This document shows, in pieces, positions 35,771 to 43,718 of a stretch of DNA of 64,000 bases. A program made the translations under genes and the position numbers. Numbering within the stretch: the stretch's first letter is position 1; the number at the start of each line of letters is the position of its first letter. This DNA is from Streptomyces qaidamensis (GTDB lineage Bacteria; Actinomycetota; Actinomycetes; Streptomycetales; Streptomycetaceae), in NCBI RefSeq assembly GCF_001611795.1, contig NZ_CP015098.1, forward strand, positions 434,001-498,000. The letters are read 5' to 3'. A model generated the notes under the pieces. That model was given only the letters and a program-made list of their open reading frames with translations, had not been told where the DNA came from and made no database searches.

Positions 35771-36286
35771 TCAGGCCCTGACGGCCGGGGCCGGGCCGGG
35801 ATCGGCTTCCTCGTCGACGGCGTGGGCGAGGAAGCCGTCGACCATGCGGTGGAAGAGCGTCGCGAGCTGCCGCAGTTCCTCCGGGGACCAGCCCGAGAGG
35901 GCCACCTGCATGCCGCGGACGCCGGCCTCGCGGATCCTGGCGATGGCCTCGCCCCCGGCGTCGGTGAGCTCGATGCGCTGGGCGCGGCGGTCGTCCGGGT
36001 CGGGGACGCGGGTGACGTACCCGGACTTCTGCAACTGCTGCACCGTCCGCGTGACGTGCGAGGCCTCCACGCCCAGCCGGGCGGCGAGCTCCCCCGGCCG
36101 CTGTGGCTCGCAGTCGGCGATCTGCCGCAGCAGGGCGACGGCGGCGCGGTCGAGCGGCACGCCCGCCAGGGCCATGAGCCGTTCGTGCCGGCGGGCGCGG
36201 GTGCTCAGGTAGGTGATGCGGGTGAGCGCACGCTCGATCTCGGTCACTTCCGGGGAGGGGGCCTCGGGGAGCGGTGGTGTGGGCAT
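35771..36286 (-). CDS. MarR-family transcriptional regulator
   Basis: A 171-residue winged-helix regulator: ALLRQIADCEPQRPGELAAR, then LGVEASHVTRTVQQLQKSGY as the recognition helix, and VTRVPDPDDRRAQRIELTDA as the wing, including the hallmark DxRxxR-type loop. The ATG at 36286 is chosen; GTG codons just upstream are alternatives. A partly palindromic 13-mer lies 22 bp upstream of the start and may be the autoregulatory operator. Confidence 0.9.
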   Translation of the reverse strand: MPTPPLPEAPSPEVTEIERALTRITYLSTRARRHERLMALAGVPLDRAAVALLRQIADCEPQRPGELAARLGVEASHVTRTVQQLQKSGYVTRVPDPDDRRAQRIELTDAGGEAIARIREAGVRGMQVALSGWSPEELRQLATLFHRMVDGFLAHAVDEEADPGPAPAVRA

Positions 36287-36307
36287 GAGCACCACGGTAC
36301 CATCTCG

Positions 36308-36320
36308 TTGCGTAACTCAA
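36308..36320. promoter_or_regulatory. Candidate MarR operator
   Basis: TTGCGTAACTCAA (reverse strand TTGAGTTACGCAA) has arms TTGnGT and ACnCAA around one central base, with one mismatched pair. It lies in the divergent region between the marR start and the DNA ligase gene, where autorepression would act. Confidence 0.4.
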
Positions 36321-36330
36321 GTAAATCGAG

Positions 36331-36393
36331 CCGTTCACGCCGTTCGCCGAACATTCTTCGCGCCGTTCGTCGAGCGTTCACGCCGTTCGCCGA
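36331..36393. repeat. Short imperfect direct repeats upstream of the DNA ligase gene
   Basis: GCCGTTCGyCGA occurs three times (36339-36350, 36362-36373, 36382-36393). A longer 19-bp unit, CGTTCACGCCGTTCGCCGA, occurs at 36332-36350 and 36375-36393, 43 bp apart. Function unknown; could be regulator-binding sites or slippage products. Confidence 0.6.
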
Positions 36394-36432
36394 GCGCTCA
36401 CCCCGTTCAGGGGAAACAGCAGGAGAACACGC

Positions 36433-37446
36433 GTGGCGGGGCGCCGGTCCGTCGACACCTCACCCGTGGACCTGCCGCTGATCCCGCCCATGCTCGCCAC
36501 GTCCGGCACCCTGCCATCCGCCGCGCAGGACGCGCGCTGGGCCTACGAGACCAAACAGGACGGCCAGCGGGTGGTGGTCTACCTGCCGGGGGACGGCAGG
36601 GTGCTGCTGCGCGCCCGCTCCGGTGACGACATCACGGCCGCCTACCCCGAACTGCGGCCGCTGGGCACCGCCCTCGGCGCCACGCCCGCCGTCCTGGACG
36701 GCGAGATCATGGCCCTGGACGACCAGGGCCGCGCCAGTTTCCAGTTGCTGCAGTCCCGGATGGGCCTGGCCCACGCCCCCGCCAGGGCCGCGCGGCGGGC
36801 GGCGGAGGTCCCGGTCCATCTCGTGCTGTTCGACCTGATGCACCTGCGGAACGACTCACTCCTCCGGCTCCCCTACGCACGACGCCGTGCGGCCCTGGAG
36901 GACCTCGGCCTGACAGGACCCTCCTGGTCGACCCCGCGCGCACTCGTCGGCCACGGCGCCGATGCCCTGCGCGCCACCCAGGAGCACGGCCTGGAGGGCC
37001 TGGTCTGCAAGCGGCTCGACTCGGTGTACGAACCGGGGGTGCGCTCCCGGGCCTGGATCAAGATCCGCAACATGCGCACCGAGGACGTCCTGGTCGGCGG
37101 CTGGCAGCCCGGCAAGGGGCGGCTCACCGGCCTGCCCGGCGCGGTGCTGGTCGGACAGCGTGCGGCGGGACGGCTGCGCTACGTCGGCAGCGTGGGCACC
37201 GGCTGGAGCGAGGCCGAACGCACCGAACTCGCCGCACTGCTGGGGGCCGCCGCGAGTGACGTCTGCCCCTTCGACCCCGCCCCGCGCGCTCCGGGCGCGC
37301 ACTGGGTCGCGCCCCGCCTGGTCGGCGAGGTCCGCTACAGCACCCGAACCCGGGAGGGGTTGCTGCGGCAGCCGTCCTGGCTGCGACTCCGGCCCGATCT
37401 CGCACCCGAGGAGGCCGCGGCCGACATCCCGGACGACATGGTCTGA
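36433..37446 (+). CDS. ATP-dependent DNA ligase (LigD/LigC ligase-domain type)
   Basis: A 337-residue ligase made of the nucleotidyltransferase and OB-fold domains. Motif I is ETKQDGQRV, with K41 as the adenylated Lys. LDGEIMALDDQGRASFQLLQ is motif III/IIIa, EGLVCKRLDSVYEPGVRSR is motif IV, and WIKIRNM is motif V. The OB domain contains VLVGGWQPGKGRLTGLPGAV. Such stand-alone ligases act in DNA repair, sometimes with Ku in NHEJ. No ku gene is adjacent, but a broken PE-domain gene lies 7 kb away. GTG start. Confidence 0.92.
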   Translation: MAGRRSVDTSPVDLPLIPPMLATSGTLPSAAQDARWAYETKQDGQRVVVYLPGDGRVLLRARSGDDITAAYPELRPLGTALGATPAVLDGEIMALDDQGRASFQLLQSRMGLAHAPARAARRAAEVPVHLVLFDLMHLRNDSLLRLPYARRRAALEDLGLTGPSWSTPRALVGHGADALRATQEHGLEGLVCKRLDSVYEPGVRSRAWIKIRNMRTEDVLVGGWQPGKGRLTGLPGAVLVGQRAAGRLRYVGSVGTGWSEAERTELAALLGAAASDVCPFDPAPRAPGAHWVAPRLVGEVRYSTRTREGLLRQPSWLRLRPDLAPEEAAADIPDDMV

Positions 37447-37510
37447 AACGACGGCCGGCCCCAACTATTGGGCTCCGATTCACCGTTCGGATCCTCCATC
37501 GGTCTTGGCA

Positions 37511-37522
37511 TGAACGCGTTCA
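37511..37522. promoter_or_regulatory. Perfect 12-bp palindrome, possible LacI-type operator
   Basis: TGAACGCGTTCA is a perfect palindrome with a CG centre, the form bound by LacI/GalR regulators, located 66 bp upstream of the NPP1-like gene. It follows a weak hairpin (37458-37473) after the DNA ligase gene. The assignment to LacI binding is by analogy. Confidence 0.45.
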
Positions 37523-37588
37523 ACCTGGAAGCTGAACCTCCCTTTCCCCCACAGCCGTTGTGGCTGCGCCCGGACCGAGGAGGACGCA

Positions 37589-38362
37589 GTGTCGTCACGC
37601 CCGTTCGCCCACCGCAGGAGATGGATCATCGGAGCGGCCGGTGCCGCCGCCCTCGTCCTCGCCTCCCCCGCCACGGCCTTCGCCGCCCCACCGTCGGCGC
37701 TGCCCGCCAACGCGGACGCCCTGGAGCAGACGTACCAGCCCGCCTACGACTACGACACCGACGGCTGCTACTCCACGCCCGCGATCGGCCCGGACGGCAC
37801 CGTGAACGGCGGGCTCAACCCGACCGGCGCCCTGAACGGCAACTGCCGGGACGCCTCGGACCTCGACAACACCAACGGCTACGCGCGCTCCAAGTGCAAC
37901 AACGGCTGGTGCGCCATCCTGTACGCCCTCTACTTCGAGAAGGACCAGGCCGTGGCCGGCAGCGGCATCGGAGGGCACCGGCACGACTTCGAGCACGTCG
38001 CGGTGTTCGTACAGGACAACCAGGTCAAGTACGTGTCGACGTCCAACCACGGCGGGTTCACCGTGCACGCGGCGTCCGCGATCCGCTTCGACGGCACGCA
38101 CGCGAAGATCGTCTACCACAAGGACGGCGTCAGAACACACTGCTTCCGCGCCGCGAACGGGAACGACGAGCCGCCGGAGAACCACAAGCGCAGCTGGCAG
38201 TACCCGGCGCTGGTCGGCTGGAACGGCTACCCGGCCGGGGTCCGCGACAAGCTCACGTCGTACGACTTCGGCAGCGCCAACTTCGGCCTGAAGGACGGCA
38301 ACTTCGCCAACCACCTCGCCAAGGCCAAGCCCTCCGGCATCCCCTTCGACCCGTACGCCTGA
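37589..38362 (+). CDS. Secreted NPP1 / necrosis-inducing-like protein (NLP)
   Basis: A 257-residue protein with a clear signal peptide (basic HRRRW, hydrophobic IIGAAGAAALVLASPATAFA, cleavage near AFA-AP). Residues 129-135 are GHRHDFE, the NLP heptapeptide (consensus GHRHDWE, with Phe for Trp). This motif binds the metal and is needed for cytolytic activity in plant-pathogen NLPs. Cys60, Cys86, Cys103 and Cys108 could form disulfides. In many saprophytic actinomycetes these proteins occur without known toxicity. GTG start preceded by GGAGGA; it ends at a strong hairpin. Confidence 0.9.
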   Translation: MSSRPFAHRRRWIIGAAGAAALVLASPATAFAAPPSALPANADALEQTYQPAYDYDTDGCYSTPAIGPDGTVNGGLNPTGALNGNCRDASDLDNTNGYARSKCNNGWCAILYALYFEKDQAVAGSGIGGHRHDFEHVAVFVQDNQVKYVSTSNHGGFTVHAASAIRFDGTHAKIVYHKDGVRTHCFRAANGNDEPPENHKRSWQYPALVGWNGYPAGVRDKLTSYDFGSANFGLKDGNFANHLAKAKPSGIPFDPYA

Positions 38363-38376
38363 CCGCACCGGCCCGG

Positions 38377-38397
38377 CCGGAGGCCCTAGGCCTCCGG
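38377..38397 (+). terminator. Hairpin terminator after the NPP1-like gene
   Basis: A perfect 9-bp stem (CCGGAGGCC / GGCCTCCGG) with a CTA loop starts 15 bp after the stop codon. There is no T-run, as usual in this genome. Confidence 0.7.
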
Positions 38398-38460
38398 TGG
38401 GGCCCGCGTTCCGCCCCGCGCCCGATCCCCCGGCGCGGGGCGGCCGCATAGCGTCCCGGC

Positions 38461-39484
38461 ATGGACACGCACGACACGACAGGGACCCTCGAAGACGCCC
38501 TCGGGCGTCTTCACGCCTCGGGGCCGGAGCGGCTCGGCCGGCTCACCAATCACGCCCCGATGGTCGTGGAGGTGCTCGCCGCGCACGGCCGGGCGGACGC
38601 CGTGCACCGGTGGCTGGACCTGTACCGGCACAAACTGGAGGACCTGCCCCGGCCCGTCGCTCCCGTGACCGACGCCGACTGGCGTGCGGCGCTGGGCGAT
38701 CCGCGCCGCGCCGCCGACTGGATCGGGTACTTCGGCCGGGCGCTCGCCGAGCAGCCGTGGCGGGACGTCCTCGCCGTGTGGTGGCCGCGGCTGCTGCCCG
38801 GGATGTACGGCGGCTCCACGCATCCGGTCATCCGCGTCGGGCATGCCGTACGGGCCCTGGAAGCCCGCGAGAACGCGCCGCGGCTCGCCGAACTCGCGCA
38901 CGGGCTGGGCTACTGGGCCGCCCGGCACCGGCCCGTCTCCGGCATCGCGGCCCTGCCGGCGGCGCCGAGTGCCGCGCGGTCCCTGGACCGCCGTGCCGCC
39001 CCTCGCCGACCCCCGGGGCGGATTCCCCGACCGGCTGGCAGCCGTACGGCGGTTGCCGCTGTGGGCGGACGACGCCACCGACCCGGACACGGCCCGGGAC
39101 CGCCTCGTCGAACTGGTCCGGGCCGCGACCCACCGCTACGCCACCCACGGCCACGGCGAGGCGACGATGCTGGTGCACGCGGCGACCGCGCCCAACGCCG
39201 TCCTGCGCACCCTCGGCTCCCTGCCCCGCCCGCTGTGGGCGCCGAGCCTGCGCGCGGCGTGGACGGCGTCCGCGGCCGTCACCGCCATGTACGCCACCGC
39301 CGGGCCCGTCGCGGAGGTCCCCGCACCCCGGTGCACCGCGCAGGAGGTGCTGGAACGGGCCCTCGCGCATGGGGACGAGCACGTCGTGAAGCTCACGGAC
39401 ACCGCTCTCGACGTCGGCGACGAGCGGGCCCTCGCCGCTGCCCTGCGGGCGGGGGAACTGAGCGACCCGCTCGTCCCGAACTGA
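38461..39484 (+). pseudogene. Questin oxidase-like protein (DUF4243), frameshifted
   Basis: The first part, from [20 protein letters not shown] and [13 protein letters not shown] to [19 protein letters not shown], matches questin-oxidase-like proteins that perform Baeyer-Villiger cleavage in fungal and bacterial polyketide pathways. Near 38986-38992 an extra base moves the frame: [40 protein letters not shown] and [20 protein letters not shown] continue in the +1 frame to 39484. With the base removed the protein would have 340 residues and look complete. It may be a sequencing error or a recent mutation. Confidence 0.8.
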
Positions 39485-39552
39485 CGCCCGATACCCGGCA
39501 GTCGGAGGAGGTACGGGACGGACGCCCCCGCGCAAGGGTCTATCGTGTCCGC

Positions 39553-40488
39553 ATGTCCGTCCCCGAACTGATTCGCATCGTCTCCCGCGACTCCCCCATG
39601 GCCCTCGCCCAGGTGGAGCGCGTCCGCGCCGAGTTGGCCGTCGCCCATCCCGGAGTGCGCACCGAGGTCGTGCCGGTGAAGACCACCGGCGACAAGTGGA
39701 TGGGCGATCTGTCCCAGGTCGAGGGCAAGGGCGCGTTCACCAAGGAGGTCGACGCGGCGCTGCTGGCCGGCGAGGCCGACCTCGCCGTGCACTGCGTGAA
39801 GGACGTGCCCGCCGACCGGCCGCTGCCCGCGGGCACGGTGTTCGCCGCGTTCCTCAAGCGGGACGACATCCGCGACGCCCTGATCCACCCGGGCGGGCTC
39901 ACCCTGGACGAGCTGCCGGCCGGGACGCGGATCGGCACCTCCTCGGTGCGCCGCGTCGCGCAACTGGCCGCCACGCACCCCCACCTGGAGTGCGTGCCGT
40001 TTCGCGGCAACGCCAACAAGCGTCTGGCGAAGCTGGCCGCCGGCGAGGCGGACGCCCTGCTGCTCGCGGTCTCCGGCCTGGAGCGCATCGGCCGGGAGGA
40101 CGTGATCAGCGAGATCCTCTCCACCGAGACGATGATGCCGCCCATCGGTGCGGGCGTGCTGGCGCTGCAGTGCCGCGAGACAGACGCCGCGCTGATCGAC
40201 GCGGTGAGCGGCCTGGGCGACCCGGACACCTACCGGGAGACCACCGCCGAGCGCATGTTCCTGCATGTGCTGCAGGGGCACTGCAACAGCCCCATCGCCG
40301 GGTTCGCTCAGGTGGACCGCAGTGGCGAACTGTCCCTGCGGGCCTGTGTGTTCACCCCGGACGGCAAGACCAGGCTGAACGCCCACGAGTGGGCGGGCCG
40401 GCTCGACCCCGCCACGCTCGGCACCTCGGTCGCCGTGGCCCTGCTGCGCCAGGGCGCCCGCGAGATCATCGACGGCATCCCGCACTGA
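39553..40488 (+). CDS. hemC: Hydroxymethylbilane synthase (porphobilinogen deaminase)
   Basis: A 311-residue HemC. It begins [20 protein letters not shown] and has the catalytic region [18 protein letters not shown], substrate-binding [16 protein letters not shown] and [20 protein letters not shown]. The dipyrromethane-cofactor Cys is C244 in [12 protein letters not shown]. It joins four porphobilinogens into hydroxymethylbilane in haem and cobalamin synthesis. No other hem gene is adjacent, whereas the housekeeping hemC normally sits with hemA/hemD, so this may be a second copy. It converges on a hypothetical gene. Confidence 0.93.
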   Translation: MSVPELIRIVSRDSPMALAQVERVRAELAVAHPGVRTEVVPVKTTGDKWMGDLSQVEGKGAFTKEVDAALLAGEADLAVHCVKDVPADRPLPAGTVFAAFLKRDDIRDALIHPGGLTLDELPAGTRIGTSSVRRVAQLAATHPHLECVPFRGNANKRLAKLAAGEADALLLAVSGLERIGREDVISEILSTETMMPPIGAGVLALQCRETDAALIDAVSGLGDPDTYRETTAERMFLHVLQGHCNSPIAGFAQVDRSGELSLRACVFTPDGKTRLNAHEWAGRLDPATLGTSVAVALLRQGAREIIDGIPH

Positions 40489-40512
40489 CCTCCGCGCCAC
40501 CCTGACACGGGA

Positions 40513-41034
40513 TCAGGCGGTGCCTTCCTCCGCCTGGTCCCGCAGGAAGACGCTCACCTGGTGCGCCAGGCTGTCCCGCACCGGACCCTGCCGGGACCCG
40601 GCAGGGCCCTCGTGCGCCCCGATGCCGCCCGCCCACAGCCGGCGCCCGGTCCACTCCTCCTCGACGCGCAACTGCACCTGGACGTCCACGAGGCTCAGGG
40701 ACGCCTCGGCGCCGGCGGCGTACAGCACGGCGGTGGCGCGGCGCAGCGGATAGACGTCGAAGCCCTCGATGAACTGCGAGTTGCGCCAGTCGATGAAGGC
40801 GCTCTCCCCGTCCGGGCCGAGCCGCACGTCGATCTGGCCGTCCTCGAGGTGGACGCCGAGATGGCGGCTGCCGCGGTTCTCGACCGTCACGCGGAGGCAG
40901 AAGTAGGTCAGTCCCTCGGCGGCGTCGTCCCGGCCGCGGGGCGGCTCGGCCGGTTCCAGACGGTGGACGCGGACGCGCAGACCGGCATGCTCGTCGTACT
41001 CCTGCCAGTCCCCGACCACGTTCGGCTCGTACAC
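40513..41034 (-). CDS. Hypothetical protein, beta-rich
   Basis: A 173-residue protein starting VYEPNVVGDWQEYDEHAGLR. It alternates beta strands (GLTYFCLRVTVENRGSRHLG, SLSLVDVQVQLRVEEEWTG) and resembles an immunoglobulin-like sandwich. No signal peptide or family is recognised. A good vegetative promoter lies just upstream. Role unknown. Confidence 0.7.
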   Translation of the reverse strand: MYEPNVVGDWQEYDEHAGLRVRVHRLEPAEPPRGRDDAAEGLTYFCLRVTVENRGSRHLGVHLEDGQIDVRLGPDGESAFIDWRNSQFIEGFDVYPLRRATAVLYAAGAEASLSLVDVQVQLRVEEEWTGRRLWAGGIGAHEGPAGSRQGPVRDSLAHQVSVFLRDQAEEGTA

Positions 41035-41062
41035 GCTGCACCTCTCGACCTCTGGAAGCTGC

Positions 41063-41092
41063 TTCCTATCTGTGGTCTCAGCGCACTGTCAA
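41063..41092 (-). promoter_or_regulatory. Vegetative (HrdB-type) promoter for the leftward hypothetical gene
   Basis: On the reverse strand TTGACA (41087-41092) and TAGGAA (41063-41068) are 18 bp apart, and the start codon lies 29 bp further on. The -35 is a perfect match to the sigma-70 consensus. Upstream are two inverted repeats, TTGATC-GGT-GATCAA (41131-41145) and CAAGCG-N7-CGCTTG (41171-41189), both possible binding sites. Confidence 0.6.
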
Positions 41093-41225
41093 ATGAGCAG
41101 AATGCGCTGTGGCCAGGCAGTTCATCCCTTTTGATCGGTGATCAAGCCGTGCCCAGCGGTTATCCGGAAACAAGCGGAGAAAGCGCTTGCCCCGGCGTGC
41201 CGCACATCACTTCCACGAGTGAAGA

Positions 41226-42086
41226 TCAACGGGCCAGCCGGCCCAGCAGGGCCGAGGCGGCGGTGACGCCGAGCGCGGCCGCGGCGAACAGCACCGCGAA
41301 GTCGGACGCCAGATGGTGGGGCGTGCCGAGAAGGAGGCCGCGCAGGGCGTCCACCTCGTAGCTGAGCGGGTTGGCCTTGCTGACGCTCTGCAGCCAGCCC
41401 GGCATCACGGACACCGGGTACAGGGCGTTGGAGCCGAAGAACAGCGGCATCGTGATCGCCTGCCCGATGCCCATGAGGCGGTCGCGGCTGAGGACGATGC
41501 CGGCGATGGTCATCGACAGGCAGGAGAAGAAGGCCGAGCCGAGGACGACGATCGCGGCGACGGCGAGCAGCTTGAGCGGGTTCCAGGTCAGGGCCACGCC
41601 GAGCAGGGCGGCGATGAGGAGCACGACGACGGCCTGGACGAGCGACTTCACCCCGGCCGCGAACGCCTTGCCGGTGATCAGCGCCGATCTCGGGGTCGGG
41701 GTGACGAGGAGCTTGTTGAGGACGCCGGCGTCACGTTCCCAGATGATCTGGATGCCGTAGAAGATGGCGATGAACATCGCGGACTGGGCGATGATGCCGG
41801 GCGCCAGGTAGTCCACGTACGGGATGCCGCCGGTGGGGATCGCCTTGATGCGGGTGAAGGTCTGACCGAAGATCAGCAGCCAGAGGGCCGGCTGGATCGC
41901 GCGGGTGTAGAGCTCGGTGCGGTCATGGCGCAGCTTCTGCAGTTCGACCGCGCACATCGCGCCGACGCGGGCGGGCAGCAGCCGCCAACCGGCGCGGGGC
42001 GGCGGGGGGTTCAGCAGCAGGTCGATGCCGTGACCGCGGGCGGGGTCAGCCGACACGGCGCGCGGTGCGGCGGGTGCTTCGGACAT
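41226..42086 (-). CDS. ABC-2 type transporter permease (DrrB-like)
   Basis: A 286-residue membrane protein with six predicted helices (AMFIAIFYGIQIIWERDAGV, LVQAVVVLLIAALLGVAL, LLAVAAIVVLGSAFFSCLSM). The segment GVLNKLLVTPTPRSALITGK is typical of ABC-2 drug exporters, and PLFFGSNALYPVSVMPGWLQ is the conserved late loop. It pairs with the ATPase gene that overlaps it by 41 nt. ATG at 42086, with GGGGA 8 nt upstream. Likely exports a drug or lipid under MarR control. Confidence 0.92.
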   Translation of the reverse strand: MSEAPAAPRAVSADPARGHGIDLLLNPPPPRAGWRLLPARVGAMCAVELQKLRHDRTELYTRAIQPALWLLIFGQTFTRIKAIPTGGIPYVDYLAPGIIAQSAMFIAIFYGIQIIWERDAGVLNKLLVTPTPRSALITGKAFAAGVKSLVQAVVVLLIAALLGVALTWNPLKLLAVAAIVVLGSAFFSCLSMTIAGIVLSRDRLMGIGQAITMPLFFGSNALYPVSVMPGWLQSVSKANPLSYEVDALRGLLLGTPHHLASDFAVLFAAAALGVTAASALLGRLAR

Positions 42087-42927
42087 CACGGAAATCCCCT
42101 GCCTCGTCGTCGAGACCGCTGCCGGCCACGTCCCGGAAGACGTCCTCCAGCGTGGGCGGCGCCTCCTGGGCCACCCCAGCGGCGCTGCGCCGGGCGCCGA
42201 GTCCCGCCCTGAGTTCGGCCGGGGTGCCGAGGGCCCGGATCCGGCCGCGGTGCATCAGGGCGATCCGGTCGCAGTACTGGTCGGCCTCGTCCATGTAGTG
42301 GGTGGTCACGAACACGGTCATGCCGGTGGCTTCGCGGACGGCGCCGATGTGCTCCCACACGCCGGTGCGGGCGATCGGGTCGAGGCCGATGGTGGGCTCG
42401 TCGAGGATCAGCAGCCGCGGGGCGCTGACCAGGGCCTGAGCGAGTTCGAGCCGGCGGACCATGCCGCCGGAGTACGTGGTGGCCAGCCGGTCGGCGGCGT
42501 CGGCGAGGCCGACCGCGGCCAGGGCCTGGGCGACGCGCTCGGCGCGTTCCGCGCGGGGCACGTCGAAGACCCGGGCGAACAGGGCGACGTTCTCCCGCCC
42601 GGTGAGCCCGGCGTCCGCGGACAGTTGCTGTGGGACGTAGCCGAGCAGGCGGCGTACGGCCATGCGGTCCCCGGCGGCGTCCTGGCCGAAGACGCGGACC
42701 ATGCCGGCGGGCACGGGCAGCAGGGTGGTGATGCAGCGGATGGCGGTGGTCTTGCCCGCGCCATTGGGCCCGAGCAGCCCGAAGACCTCGCCCCGCCGGA
42801 CGGTGAGGTCGAGTCCGTCCACGGCGTTGTGGTCGCCGAAGACGTAGGTGAGCCCGGTGCAGGCGACGGCGTCGGCCCGGGGCGGCGCGGCCCCGTCGGC
42901 CCCGGCTGGGGCGGTGTCCCGCTTCAT
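42046..42927 (-). CDS. ABC transporter ATP-binding protein (DrrA-like)
   Basis: A 293-residue ATPase. Walker A is GPNGAGKT (residues 53-60), the Q-loop is YVPQQLSADAGLTGRENV, the signature is YSGGMVRRLELAQAL, Walker B is LLILDEPTIGLDP, and the H-loop is VFVTTHYMDEADQYCDRIAL. The C-terminal tail (APPTLEDVFRDVAG) is typical of DrrA-type daunorubicin exporters. It overlaps the MarR gene by 4 nt and the permease gene by 41 nt. Together they form a MarR-controlled efflux operon. Confidence 0.95.
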   Translation of the reverse strand: MKRDTAPAGADGAAPPRADAVACTGLTYVFGDHNAVDGLDLTVRRGEVFGLLGPNGAGKTTAIRCITTLLPVPAGMVRVFGQDAAGDRMAVRRLLGYVPQQLSADAGLTGRENVALFARVFDVPRAERAERVAQALAAVGLADAADRLATTYSGGMVRRLELAQALVSAPRLLILDEPTIGLDPIARTGVWEHIGAVREATGMTVFVTTHYMDEADQYCDRIALMHRGRIRALGTPAELRAGLGARRSAAGVAQEAPPTLEDVFRDVAGSGLDDEAGDFRDVRSTRRTARRVG

Positions 42928-43379
42928 GACTCCTCGGCCTCCTCGTGCAGGGTGTCGGCCAGCTTGCGCAGGGCCGGGACCGCCGCCTGCAGCGCCCGGC
43001 GGTCCGGCTCGTCGAGGCGCGCCACATGGCTGCGTACGAGTTCGGCCCGGCGCCGGCGCCAGTCGCGCAGCCGTGTCTCGGCGGCGGTGGTGGGCAGCAG
43101 CCGGGCGGCCCGCCGGTCGGCCGGGTCGGTCTCGCGGACCAGGTAGCCCGCCCTCGCCAGCTGGTTGACCAGGGTGGACACCGAGTTGGCCGCCAGACCG
43201 AGGTCCTTGGCCGCGTCGGAGATACCGATGCCGGGCCGCACCACGACCAGACGCAGCAGTTCCACCTCGGCGCCGCGCAGCCGCGGGTCGGGCGTCTGCC
43301 GCCGCAGGCGCCGCCGGATCAGCCGCTGGACACCGACGAGTGCGTCGGCCAGCTCTTCTGGGAAGGTCTCCGGCTCCAT
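42924..43379 (-). CDS. MarR-family repressor of the ABC efflux operon
   Basis: A 151-residue winged-helix protein: LLRLVVVRPGIGISDAAKDL, recognition helix LGLAANSVSTLVNQLARAGY and wing LVRETDPADRRAARLLPTTA. It is the first gene of the marR-ATPase-permease operon. A perfect 25-bp inverted repeat ends 9 bp upstream of the ATG, so it almost certainly represses its own operon and is released by a drug-like ligand. Confidence 0.93.
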   Translation of the reverse strand: MEPETFPEELADALVGVQRLIRRRLRRQTPDPRLRGAEVELLRLVVVRPGIGISDAAKDLGLAANSVSTLVNQLARAGYLVRETDPADRRAARLLPTTAAETRLRDWRRRRAELVRSHVARLDEPDRRALQAAVPALRKLADTLHEEAEES

Positions 43380-43387
43380 GCCGCCGA

Positions 43388-43412
43388 GATTAGCTCTGTA
43401 GCAGAGCTAATC
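43388..43412. promoter_or_regulatory. 25-bp perfect inverted repeat, MarR operator
   Basis: Arms GATTAGCTCTG / CAGAGCTAATC, 11 bp each, flank a TAG centre. On the reverse strand a TTGACC (43425-43430) precedes it, and a possible -10, TAGCTC (43404-43409), lies inside the repeat with a short 15-bp spacer, so a bound repressor would cover the promoter. Confidence 0.8.
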
Positions 43413-43435
43413 GGCCCAAGACGAGGTCAAGGGAT

Positions 43436-43484
43436 GTCAAGAAGGGTCCAGGGGCTCCGGTCAAGAAGGGTCCAGGGCGCTCCG
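43436..43484. repeat. Tandem 24/25-bp direct repeat
   Basis: GTCAAGAAGGGTCCAGGG followed by a CTCCGG ending occurs at 43436-43459 and again at 43460-43484, the second copy with one inserted base. Each copy carries a TTGAC on the reverse strand, upstream of the MarR operator. It lies in the 339-bp gap between the MarR operon and the sigma-factor gene, which contains no other gene. Confidence 0.75.
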
Positions 43485-43555
43485 GAACGGCAGCGGATCC
43501 GATCGGCTGCGGACTGGGAGCGCCCGCGGCACCCGATTGCCGTATTGTCTTAATT

Positions 43556-43581
43556 GTTTCGCTATGTCCCTGCCTGGGGAT
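43556..43581 (+). promoter_or_regulatory. Possible SigB-type promoter upstream of the sigma-factor gene
   Basis: GTTT at 43556-43559 and GGGGAT at 43576-43581, 16 bp apart, approximate the Streptomyces SigB pattern GnnTn-N14-16-GGGTAy. One -10 base differs. A hairpin-like CCCTGCC...GGCAGGG covers the -10. If real, the sigma factor may control its own gene. Confidence 0.4.
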
Positions 43582-43718
43582 GGGCAGGGAAGTGCTTCGG
43601 ACAGGAGGCACGTGCGTGGGAGCCGGCAGGCCGGGCCCCCGGTGCTCTCCCGTGAGGCCCGAGTCCGCTCCTCCCACGGTGTCTGTCCATTCAGCACCTG
43701 CTCAGGGAGGTGCGCACC

